Of a DNA stretch of 33,772 nt, positions 22,715 through 29,136 are shown piece after piece. The notes under the pieces were generated by a model. That model did no database searches, had not been told where the DNA came from, and saw only the letters and a list, made by a program, of their open reading frames with translations. Position 1 is the first letter of the stretch. The number at the start of each line of letters is the position of its first letter. The stretch comes from an uncultured Oscillospiraceae bacterium (lineage in GTDB: Bacteria; Bacillota; Clostridia; Oscillospirales; Ruminococcaceae): contig CAKSWY010000026.1 in NCBI GenBank assembly GCA_934513685.1, positions 1 through 33,772 on the forward strand, given 5' to 3'. A program made the translations under genes and the position numbers.

Positions 22715-23815
22715 ATGAGACGACCCTGCATTGCGTGGATGTCCACGAAATTTCCGCTGGAACTGGCGGCGGCCTTTGAGCTGGAGGTGTACTGCCCGGA
22801 GAGTTTTGCCGCGGCCAGCGCCCGCAAAGGGCAGAGCGCAGCCCTGCTGCAGCAGGCGGCGGAGCTGGGCTATCCGGCCGACCTGTGCTCGTACAGCCGC
22901 ATTGGGCTGGCGGCCGCGGCGGCCGGGGGTGCTGCCGGGCTGCCCAAGCCGGACCTGCTGCTTTGCTGTGACAACATCTGCTCCAATATGTTCCAGTGGT
23001 ACAGCCAGATGGCCCGTATGCTGAATGTGCCCCTGTTGCTGCTGGATTTCCCCTACCGGGACACGCCGGAGGTGAGCGAACGCCAGCTTGCCTATCTGCG
23101 GGGGCAGGTGCGGGCGTTGATCGGCCAATTGGAGAAGATCACCGGCTGCCCGTGGGACGAGGCGCGGTTTGCCGCGGCCTGCCGCTGTGCAAACGAGAGC
23201 AGCCGCGCCTGGCAGCAGGTGCTGGACGTGGCCCGGCTGGACCCGCCGCCGCTGACCAACCTGGAGCTGACCGACTTTATGCCCCTGCTGGTAACCGGCC
23301 GCTGCCGCCCGGATACGGCACAAAAACTGTGGGCAGCGGCAGAAACCCTGCGCCGCCGCCCGACAAGGCCCGGGCCGAAACCGCGGCGGGTATTCTTTGA
23401 GGGAACGCCCTGCTGGCCGGCCTTTGACACACTGTGCCGCGCCCTGGACGAGCGGAACCTTCTGGTAACGGCGGACACCCTGACCCCGTCGCTGGGGTTT
23501 GCCTATCAGGATCTGGACGGGATGCTTCGGGCCTATTGCCGCACGGTAAACGGCTCCCCGCTGGAGGAGGGGCTGGAAAGCCGGTGCGGGCTTTGCCGCC
23601 GCTATGGCGTTGAAGGGGTGCTGGTGCACTACAACCGAAGCTGCCGCCCCTGGTGCGGCACCCTGCCGGAGGTGGAGCGCCGCCTGAGCGCAGAGCTTGG
23701 GGTGCCGGTGGCCGCCTTCAGCGCCGACCAGGCCGACCCGGCGGAGTGGAACCCCGCCCAGCTGGCCACCCGGCTGGATGCACTGAGCGAACAGATGGAA
23801 CGCAGAACCCTCTGA
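22715..23815 (+). CDS. HgdB/BcrB-family protein (2-hydroxyacyl-CoA dehydratase D-component-like), orphan subunit
   Basis: This 366-residue cytoplasmic protein of the family binds a 4Fe-4S or double-cubane cluster. DLCSYSRIG (57-64) gives C58, CCDNICSNMFQWY (84-96) follows, then VPLLLLDFPYRD (105-115), LELTDFMPLL (183-192), and VHYNRSCRPWC (304-314) gives C310; these are the expected Cys landmarks. True dehydratases and benzoyl-CoA reductases use two such subunits plus an ATP-driven activase; none is present here. It starts 50 bases after thiW on the same strand, with a weak ribosome site, before a shared terminator, and so probably lies in the TPP-controlled unit. Its substrate cannot be told. 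Confidence 0.85.
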   Translation: MRRPCIAWMSTKFPLELAAAFELEVYCPESFAAASARKGQSAALLQQAAELGYPADLCSYSRIGLAAAAAGGAAGLPKPDLLLCCDNICSNMFQWYSQMARMLNVPLLLLDFPYRDTPEVSERQLAYLRGQVRALIGQLEKITGCPWDEARFAAACRCANESSRAWQQVLDVARLDPPPLTNLELTDFMPLLVTGRCRPDTAQKLWAAAETLRRRPTRPGPKPRRVFFEGTPCWPAFDTLCRALDERNLLVTADTLTPSLGFAYQDLDGMLRAYCRTVNGSPLEEGLESRCGLCRRYGVEGVLVHYNRSCRPWCGTLPEVERRLSAELGVPVAAFSADQADPAEWNPAQLATRLDALSEQMERRTL

Positions 23816-23840
23816 CCATAAGACGGCATTAAGAAAAAAC

Positions 23841-23886
23841 AGCCCGGCCCTGAACCGCACAGCAGTGCAGTTCGGGGCCGGGTTTT
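23841..23886. terminator. Bidirectional terminator between the HgdB-like gene and the trp remnant
   Basis: CCCGGCCC..GAAC and GTTC..GGGGCCGGG arms enclose CGCAC/GTGC. Rightward it ends in TTTT; leftward it ends in TTTTTT. It serves both convergent units. Confidence 0.88.
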
Positions 23887-23961
23887 GCGTTTGAATTTTT
23901 GGAAAATTAGATTGGGAAAACGCGCCGCACACAGAAAGCGCAGGCCACGGCAGCCCAAAAT

Positions 23962-24396
23962 TTACAGGGCCTGCTTCATCCGGCGCACAAATTCGCCCAC
24001 ATGGGCTGGGGCCTCTTTGCCGTATTGGGCCATCAGCTTCACAATGGCCGAACCCACAATGGCACCGTCCGCAATGGCGGCCATGCGGTGGGCCAGCTCG
24101 GGCGTGGAGATGCCGAAGCCGATGGCACAGGGGATGGCGGTGTTCCGACGCACCACCTCCACAATGCTGGCCAGATCGGTTTTGATCTCCCTGCGGGTGC
24201 CGGTCACGCCCAGGCTGGACACAATGTACAAAAAGCCCTCGGCTTCTTTGGCGATCATGGAGATCAGGTCCACCCCGTATTGGCGGCACAGGAGCAGAAA
24301 CTCCTCTTTTTCCTCAAAGGGCAGGTCGGGCAGAATCAGCCCGTCCACCCCGATTTCGGCGCAGGTGGAGATGAAGCGCTCGACCCCGTAGGGCAT
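23962..24396 (-). pseudogene. trpA: Tryptophan synthase alpha chain, N-terminal half deleted
   Basis: The 144 residues align with the C-terminal part of TrpA only: YGVERFISTCAEIGVDGLI, LPDLPFEEKEEF, the GVTGTRRE loop, CAIGFGIST and DGAIVGSAIV. The family is about 260 residues long. The missing N-terminal ~110 residues hold the catalytic Glu and Asp (E49 and D60 in the Salmonella enzyme), so the product cannot make indole. The ATG at 24396 is created or exposed at the deletion junction, directly after AGAGGAG. The gene overlaps the altered end of trpF, and trpB, normally between trpF and trpA, is absent. The retained part reads cleanly without stops, suggesting a recent loss. Confidence 0.9.
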
Positions 24397-24994
24397 CTCC
24401 TCTTCTCACGGCGGCCACGAAGGCCGCCATTTTTGCTGCATCTTTTTTGTGATCGGTCTCGATGCCGCTGCTCACGTCCACCCCGTAGGGGTGCAGGGCG
24501 TTCAGCGCGGCGGTGACGGTTTCGGGCCCAAGGCCGCCCGCCAGAAAGTACGGGCGGCGGATTGCGGCGAGCAGGGCCCAGTCAAAGGCTTCGCCGCTGC
24601 CGCGGCCGGAGTCCAGTAGGATCGCCTCCGCCGAAGAGGCGTTGGCCGGGGCCGCGTCCTCAGGCCGGTGCAGGCGGAAGGCCTGCCACAGCGGGCGGCC
24701 TGGGGCAAGGGCGCGAATCCGGGCCAGATACGCCTCGTCCTCATGGCCGTGCAGCTGGGCGATTTGAATCACGCCGCGGTTCAGCAGGTTGGCCACCTGC
24801 TCGGGAGTTTCGTCCACGAACACGCCCACGGCGGGAGTGGCCGGGTCCAGCAGCTGCCGAAGCCGAAGCGCCGCTTCCGGCGTGACCTGGCGGCGGCTGG
24901 TGGCGAACACAAAGCCGACAAAATCCGGCTTCAGGGCGTTGGCGGCGGCAATGTCCTCGGGGCGGCTCAGGCCGCAGAGTTTGATTTTGGTCAT
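24314..24994 (-). CDS. trpF: Phosphoribosylanthranilate isomerase with an abnormal C-terminal tail
   Basis: Residues 1 to about 199 are a near full-length TrpF: KIKLCGLSRPEDI with the catalytic Cys7, KPDFVGFVFATSRR, QLHGHEDEAYL, AILLDSGRGSGEAFDW with the catalytic Asp, FLAGGLGPETV and VDVSSGIETD. Then comes HKKDAAKMAAFVAAVRR, the normal C-terminal helix. After that the frame runs out of register into trpA sequence, adding about 28 Arg-rich residues before a stop. So trpF is the only gene of the operon still essentially whole. The GIETDH stretch has His where Gly is usual. Without TrpE, D, C, B and A it has no pathway to serve. ATGA overlap with the trpC remnant keeps the old operon layout. 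Confidence 0.85.
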   Translation of the reverse strand: MTKIKLCGLSRPEDIAAANALKPDFVGFVFATSRRQVTPEAALRLRQLLDPATPAVGVFVDETPEQVANLLNRGVIQIAQLHGHEDEAYLARIRALAPGRPLWQAFRLHRPEDAAPANASSAEAILLDSGRGSGEAFDWALLAAIRRPYFLAGGLGPETVTAALNALHPYGVDVSSGIETDHKKDAAKMAAFVAAVRRGDALRGRALHLHLRRNRGGRADSARPAL

Positions 24995-25265
24995 ACCGGC
25001 GCTCCTTTCAGGCGGGCCAGCATGGCGGCCTTGTCCGGCGCACGCATCAGGGCTTCGCCCACCAGCACGGCGTCCGCACCGATCTCCCGCAGAGCCTGCA
25101 CATCCGTCGGAGAGAGCGCACGCCGCTTTCGGAGACGAAGCGCACCTCGGGCGGCAGCAGGCTGCGCAGGCGGCGGCTGTTGGCGGTGTCCACGGTGAAG
25201 TCCTTCAGGTTGCGGTTGTTTACGCCAATGATCGCCGCCCCGCTGGCTAGGGCGCGCTCCACCTC
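24991..25265 (-). pseudogene. trpC: Indole-3-glycerol phosphate synthase, C-terminal fragment with frameshift
   Basis: The fragment begins inside the gene (VERALASGAAIIGVNNRNLKD), continues to RFVSESGVRS, then shifts frame near 25110. In the correct frame the rest reads PTDVQALREIGADAVLVGEA and ends with LARLKGAPV before TGA at 24991-24993, overlapping the trpF ATG as ATGA. About the first two thirds of TrpC (family about 260 residues) is missing, including the catalytic Lys/Glu strands. The 5' edge is fused in frame to the start of trpD near 25263. So at least one deletion and one small indel have struck this gene. Confidence 0.9.
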
Positions 25266-25418
25266 GGCTTTGGCGCTCTTGGTGGAAAGGGCGACCAGGA
25301 ACGCGGCGTTCTGGGTGAGGGTGGTTTCGCCGCTCATGATCTCGTTCATCACGGCGTAGGCTTCGTCGTAGGTCAGGTCCTGTTTGCCCACAATTTTTAC
25401 AATGGCTTCTTTGATCAT
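25263..25418 (-). pseudogene. trpD: Anthranilate phosphoribosyltransferase, N-terminal fragment
   Basis: The 51 residues from MIKEAIVKIVGKQDLTYDEA through MSGETTLTQNAAFLVAL and STKSAKAE are the N-terminal helical domain of TrpD, which is normally about 335 residues. Here the protein jumps straight into TrpC sequence (VERALASGAA) without a frame change. The glycine-rich PRPP-binding site (GTGGD) is gone. The original start is intact: AAAAGGAG lies 8 bases before ATG 25418. The fused ORF therefore probably still gets translated, to about 123 residues, before the shifted end. Confidence 0.9.
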
Positions 25419-25453
25419 GGTATCTGCTCCTTTTCTGATTGAATGAACTTGTG

Positions 25454-25525
25454 TTAAATCGAGAGAAAATTTTTCAGCATGGTCATGCCGTCCGGGGTCA
25501 GGATGGATTCCGACTGGATGTTCAT
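25454..25525 (-). pseudogene. trpE/trpG deletion scar (23-codon ORF)
   Basis: A good ribosome site (AAGGAGG, 8 bases before ATG 25525) opens a 23-codon frame. Its residues ESILTPDGMTMLKNFL match the extreme C-terminus of TrpG (anthranilate synthase glutaminase, which ends HPESILTxxGxxxLKNFL). The first codons (MNIQ) are probably the start of trpE, the usual first gene after a trp T-box. If so, one deletion removed all but the ends of trpE and trpG, about 2 kb. Only the trpG part is firmly recognised; the trpE origin of the first codons is inference. Confidence 0.75.
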
Positions 25526-25595
25526 GGGACAGACCTCCTTATCAGAAAGAACGAAACGGTTGTTCGCTGCTGGCTGCCAGGCCGTTTTGCACAAA

Positions 25596-25895
25596 ATAAA
25601 AAACGCCCCTGACAGAACGAACGGGTTCTGTCAAGGACGAATAACTGCAATTATCCGCGATGCTACCTTGAATTCACAGCATCAGCTGTGCGCTTTTACA
25701 GGATACCAACATATCCCCGGCAAGTAACGTATGCCTCACGTCGTAGAATACTAAGCGGGAGAAAAGATTCACCCCGCGGTTCCCTGCGCCCTCAGCGGTT
25801 CATTTGCCTGCCTGTTGCCTGCCCGACTTTCAGCATCACGGGCTCTCTGTAAGGTCAGAACGGACGCTATCTCCGCTTCGACGGTTTCTTTAACT
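25596..25895 (-). promoter_or_regulatory. T-box leader of the former trp operon
   Basis: On the minus strand, Stem I contains the conserved AGAGAGCCCGTGATGCTGAA apical region. The antiterminator lies at 25635-25670 (CAAGG..CCTTG around the bulge), and the terminator pairs CGTCC.TTGACAGAAC with GTTCTGTCA.GGGGCG before TTTTTT (25598-25639). The bulge reads TAGCATC where the family has TGGNACC. The likely specifier position (25800-25802) reads TGA in a context suiting former TGG; ATG, shifted by one, is an alternative. A C at the variable bulge base fits the G discriminator of tRNA-Trp. The leader therefore looks like a Trp T-box damaged by G-to-A and C-to-T changes. Confidence 0.85.
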
Positions 25896-25908
25896 GTTTA
25901 CACGGCTA

Positions 25909-25937
25909 AAGATGCCGCGTCTGTGGGAAAATGTCAA
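25909..25937 (-). promoter_or_regulatory. Weak or decayed promoter of the trp leader
   Basis: TTGACA (25932-25937) is perfect, but 17 bases on the -10 position reads CATCTT (25909-25914), missing key T bases. Either expression is low or the box has decayed along with the operon. Confidence 0.5.
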
Positions 25938-26003
25938 TAAAAATTGCAGCGGCAAAAATGTGAAAATTGAAAATGTTTGAGATGAAACGAATAAACGATA
26001 AAT

Positions 26004-26687
26004 TTATTCCTGCTCCACCTGGCGGCGCAGCAGATCCAGGGCGCGCTTTTCAATGCGGGAGACATAACTGCGGCTGATGCCCAGAAGCGCGGCCGCCTGC
26101 TGCTGGGTGAGGGGCGGCTGCCCGCCCAGCCCATAGCGCAGAAGGATCACCTGGCGTTCCCGCGCCGTCAGCGTGTCTACAAGGCGGCGCAGGCGGCGGC
26201 CCTCGTCCTGCTGCTCAAAGTGTTCGTCCAGAGCAAAGTCATCCGGGATGACGTCCATCACCGTGAGGGCGCTGCCGTCCCGCGCGGCCTCGATCGGCTC
26301 CTGCATGGAAAGGGCGGCGGGGGAGCGCCGGATGTGACGCAGGTGCATCCGCATTTCATTCTCTATACAACGTGCCGCATACGTGGAGAACCGAACTTTT
26401 TTGGTGTAGTCAAAGCTCTCCACGGCTTTGATCAGCCCAATGGTGCCGATGCTGATGAAATCCTCCTGTTCGCCGGGGGCCGCATAATACTTTTTGGCGA
26501 TGTGCGCGACCAGCCGCAGGTTGTGCCGAATGATCTTGTCGCGGGCGGCGGCGTCACCGGCGCGGTAGGCGGCGAAGGCCTCGGCCTCCTCCCGCGCGTT
26601 CAGCGGGCGCGGAAAGCTGCCGGTTTCCAGATGAAGCGCCAGATAAAGAAGTTTTGTGGCGATGGAGCTGAGAAACAACGCAAACAT
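26004..26687 (-). CDS. sigK: RNA polymerase sporulation sigma factor SigK (uninterrupted)
   Basis: This is 227 residues. A hydrophobic N-terminal stretch (MFALFLSSIATKLLYLALHL, 1-20) corresponds to the pro-sequence removed by SpoIVFB in spore formers. Region 2 follows: NLRLVAHIAKKYYAA, EDFISIGTIGLIKAVESFDY and FSTYAARCIENEMRMHLR (56-117). Region 4 is LTARERQVILLRYGLGG and QQQAAALLGISRSYVSRIEKRAL (173-217). SigK drives late mother-cell genes. The start is chosen at 26687 because GGGAGGA lies 7-8 bases upstream; earlier in-frame ATG codons have no ribosome site. There is no skin-like insertion. The gene stands alone, 70 bases from the trp leader promoter. Confidence 0.93.
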   Translation of the reverse strand: MFALFLSSIATKLLYLALHLETGSFPRPLNAREEAEAFAAYRAGDAAARDKIIRHNLRLVAHIAKKYYAAPGEQEDFISIGTIGLIKAVESFDYTKKVRFSTYAARCIENEMRMHLRHIRRSPAALSMQEPIEAARDGSALTVMDVIPDDFALDEHFEQQDEGRRLRRLVDTLTARERQVILLRYGLGGQPPLTQQQAAALLGISRSYVSRIEKRALDLLRRQVEQE

Positions 26688-27015
26688 GAACCATTCCTCC
26701 CTTGAACTGCCATAGAATCCGGTGGCTAAAAACGTGTGCAGAACGGCTGTGGTGCCGTCAGTGTATTCCAGCGGCCTTGCCCAAGTTGCCGCGGGAGCAC
26801 AGAAATCCGGTTTCTGCAAAAAGGGCTGCAAAACAGCCGCAACAACTGTGCCCGTTTTGCGGCAGGCAGATTGCACCCCTCAATTGTTTCTAATTATTTA
26901 TATGGGTGATTTATATGGGATATGGCCCGCGGGAAGCACTTCGTAAACCATTCATGAATTTACAATGGGCAGTTTGGATCTTGTATAGGCCCCAATCACG
27001 CCGCTGTTTGCACGC
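26688..27015. other. Intergenic region upstream of sigK, with a short direct repeat
   Basis: No gene is supported. ATTTATATGGG occurs twice at about 26894-26919 in an AT-rich patch. Read leftward, this gives CATATAAAT twice, which has some likeness to a sigma-E -10 box, but it is about 210 bases from the sigK start and no matching -35 was found. Confidence 0.35.
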
Positions 27016-27051
27016 AAAAAAGCAGCTGGTCGAACAACGACCGGCTGCTTT
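27016..27051 (-). terminator. Terminator of the peptide-binding lipoprotein gene
   Basis: AAAGCAGC-GGTCG and CGACC-GCTGCTTT form a long stem; on the minus strand it ends in TTTTTT. It lies about 75 bases past the stop codon at 27126. Confidence 0.85.
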
Positions 27052-27125
27052 GAAAGCACCTGCGGCGGGGTGTACCGCTGCGTTAAACATTCGGAGAAAG
27101 CAAGAAGCTGCTCACTTCAAGCCAC

Positions 27126-28736
27126 TCACTTCTTGGTGGCAAACGTCACATCCACCGAGGGGATAAAGGGGTCAAACACCAGCCCCTGAATGCCCGAGAC
27201 CATCACCAGACGGTCCGCCTGGAAGAACAGCGGGGTAATGGGGGCCTGCGCCAGCAGCATGCGCTCCAGCTGGGCGTATCGCTCGGCGCTGCCGCCGTGG
27301 GCCGCGTCCGCCTGAATCTGCGCCAGCTGGGCATCGTAGTTATTGTCGGAGAATCCGCTGAAGCCGCCGGAAGCAAACTGGCTGAGCAGGCTCAGAGGAG
27401 AATTTTCGGAGGGGGTCAGCGGCAGCAGGGCAATCTGGTAATCTCCATCGGCCACCTGCCGCTGCAGATCGGCCAGGGGCAGCTCTTTCACCGAGAAGAA
27501 GGCCGAAAGCTCCTTCTGCCAGGCCTGATTGATCTGGCCCACCAGCTGGCTTTCGCCCTCCGGCACCAGAATGGTTACGCTGCCCAGCTTGGTCAGCCCG
27601 GCTTCGGCCAGACCGTCCCGGTAGCTCTGGCGGGGGTCCGAGGGGGCAGCCAGCGCATTGCCGACGGTTTCCCGGTAACTGCTGCCGTTCAGCTGCACCA
27701 CCGGCGGAATCAGCCCGGTGGCGGGCTGCCGAAGGTCGCTCAGCTCCAGCGATACGCTCTGGGCAATGCCGGAAAGCCCGGCCCGCACGGAGGTGTTGGA
27801 AAGCCCGGGAACAGAGCAGTTGTACGCCAGCACCCAGGTGGTGGCGGCATACTGGGTCTGGCTCAGGCTGCCCACATCGCCGGTGCCGGTGTAGAAGGCG
27901 GCGTCCGCTTTTCCGCTGGCCACCTGCTGGGCGGCGTCCACGCTGGCGGCTGCCGACTGGAAATCGGAGGAACTGCTGGAGGAAGAAACGGTGTCCGCCG
28001 TCACCAGCCGCAGGCTGTTGATCAGGCTGCCGTTGGCGGCCCGGCGCAGAAACAGGCCGCCCTCGGTCCAGTTGTACAAATAGAAGCTGCCGTTGGCCAG
28101 GACGGTTTTGCTGCCAAGGCCGTAGGTACCGCCGGTGCTCTGGAAAAAGGCCTCGTTGCAAGGCATTGCACCGGGCAGGCAGAGCTTTGCAGGCAGGTTG
28201 CTGTCCGCGGCTTCCAGCTGAATGACCAGGGTGTGGTCGTCCGGGGCGCTGACGCCGAGCTGGCTGGCGTCCATGCGCCCGTCCAGAATGGCCTGTGCGT
28301 TCCGGATCGTGGTGAAGCTCTCGGCCCAGGGGCTTTGGGTTTCGGGGCGAAGGGTGCGCTGCAGACCAAACACAAAATCCGCCGCGGTGACGGGGGTGGA
28401 CGTGTCCTGATCCTTGTAGGTGTGCCAGACCAGCCCGTCTTTGAGGTGGAAGGTGTAGGTCTTTCCATCGGCGGAACACTCGTAGCTTTCGGCGCATTCC
28501 GGCTGGAGCGTGCCGTTTTCATCCCGGCGGAACAGCCCGCTGAACAGGTGGGTCACGGCGATCACTTCCGGGCTTTCGCTGGCCAGCTGAGGGTCGAGGT
28601 TTTCGGGCACATGCTCCACCTGCCAGGTGAAGCTGTTCAGGCTGCTGCCGCAGCCGGCAAGACTGAACGCGAGAGAAAGGGCGGCAGCCCCGGCCGCCAG
28701 ACGGCGGGCGAAGCGGGAAAAAGCAGCATGGAACAT
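27126..28736 (-). CDS. Peptide/oligopeptide ABC transporter substrate-binding lipoprotein (SBP_bac_5)
   Basis: This is 536 residues. A lipoprotein signal peptide (FARRLAAGAAALSLAFSLAGC) puts the lipid-bearing Cys at residue 29. The mature part matches OppA/DppA-type binding proteins: NLDPQLASESPEVIAVTHLF near the N-terminus, LFRRDENGTLQPECAESYE, the TYTFHLKDGLVWH segment, and VTAADFVFGLQRTL. It would bind peptides outside the membrane for a permease, but no permease or ATPase gene is adjacent, so it is an orphan here. A serine-rich run lies near residue 255. ATG 28736 follows AAGGAG by 7 bases; the longer frame upstream has no ribosome site. Confidence 0.93.
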   Translation of the reverse strand: MFHAAFSRFARRLAAGAAALSLAFSLAGCGSSLNSFTWQVEHVPENLDPQLASESPEVIAVTHLFSGLFRRDENGTLQPECAESYECSADGKTYTFHLKDGLVWHTYKDQDTSTPVTAADFVFGLQRTLRPETQSPWAESFTTIRNAQAILDGRMDASQLGVSAPDDHTLVIQLEAADSNLPAKLCLPGAMPCNEAFFQSTGGTYGLGSKTVLANGSFYLYNWTEGGLFLRRAANGSLINSLRLVTADTVSSSSSSSDFQSAAASVDAAQQVASGKADAAFYTGTGDVGSLSQTQYAATTWVLAYNCSVPGLSNTSVRAGLSGIAQSVSLELSDLRQPATGLIPPVVQLNGSSYRETVGNALAAPSDPRQSYRDGLAEAGLTKLGSVTILVPEGESQLVGQINQAWQKELSAFFSVKELPLADLQRQVADGDYQIALLPLTPSENSPLSLLSQFASGGFSGFSDNNYDAQLAQIQADAAHGGSAERYAQLERMLLAQAPITPLFFQADRLVMVSGIQGLVFDPFIPSVDVTFATKK

Positions 28737-29000
28737 AGGGGATCTCCTTGATCTGGACCGGAACCGGTCATATATGGAACGTACCCGGGGCGGAGCAGCA
28801 CAGCGGCCGCCGCGCACTGCCGCCGGGCAGCAGTATTATTTATAGGTATATGTATATACAATACGAAATTATGTTAGCAGGTTTTGGCCCGGAACGCAAA
28901 CCCTTCCGGGCCATCTTGGCAAAAATTCAGGAATTTTTTACTTTTGACAAAAAACAGCGGGCAGCGTGAAAGAAAAAAGGCAGGGGAAAGGCATTTTTCC
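28737..29000. other. Divergent intergenic region with a 9-bp inverted repeat
   Basis: This tract lies between the leftward lipoprotein gene and rightward murD. GGCCCGGAA (28886-28894) and TTCCGGGCC (28904-28912) form a perfect inverted repeat. An AT-rich patch (TATAGGTATATGTATATACA, 28842-28861) probably holds the lipoprotein promoter, but I cannot fix its boxes. The inverted repeat could be an operator or a weak terminator. Confidence 0.4.
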
Positions 29001-29029
29001 TTGCCACCGGCCGGCAAACAGGCTATAAT
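29001..29029 (+). promoter_or_regulatory. Promoter of the murD operon
   Basis: TTGCCA (29001-29006), a 17-base spacer and a perfect TATAAT (29024-29029) lie about 110 bases before the murD start. Confidence 0.8.
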
Positions 29030-29136
29030 AAACGCAGTACGCCCAGCAGGTCGGCGAAGTGTGTGCGCGGCCTGCTGTTTCATGCCGGGGCAGCGGAGAG
29101 AGTCTCCACCGGCAAAATTCAAGTGAGGTGTGTAAG

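Noticed and set aside
25454..25525. The 23-codon ORF as a trp leader peptide
   Set aside because: It has no Trp codons and its sequence matches the C-terminus of TrpG; control here is by a T-box.
25801..25803. ATG as the T-box specifier (methionine leader)
   Set aside because: Not excluded, but the downstream genes are trp and the variable bulge base C fits a G discriminator as in tRNA-Trp rather than the A of tRNA-Met.
26004..26687. skin-like element interrupting sigK
   Set aside because: The sigK frame is continuous from start to stop with all regions in place.
27297..28751. Long plus-strand frame opposite the peptide-binding lipoprotein gene
   Set aside because: The lipoprotein frame has a clear signal peptide and family motifs; the opposite frame is only a mirror of codon bias.
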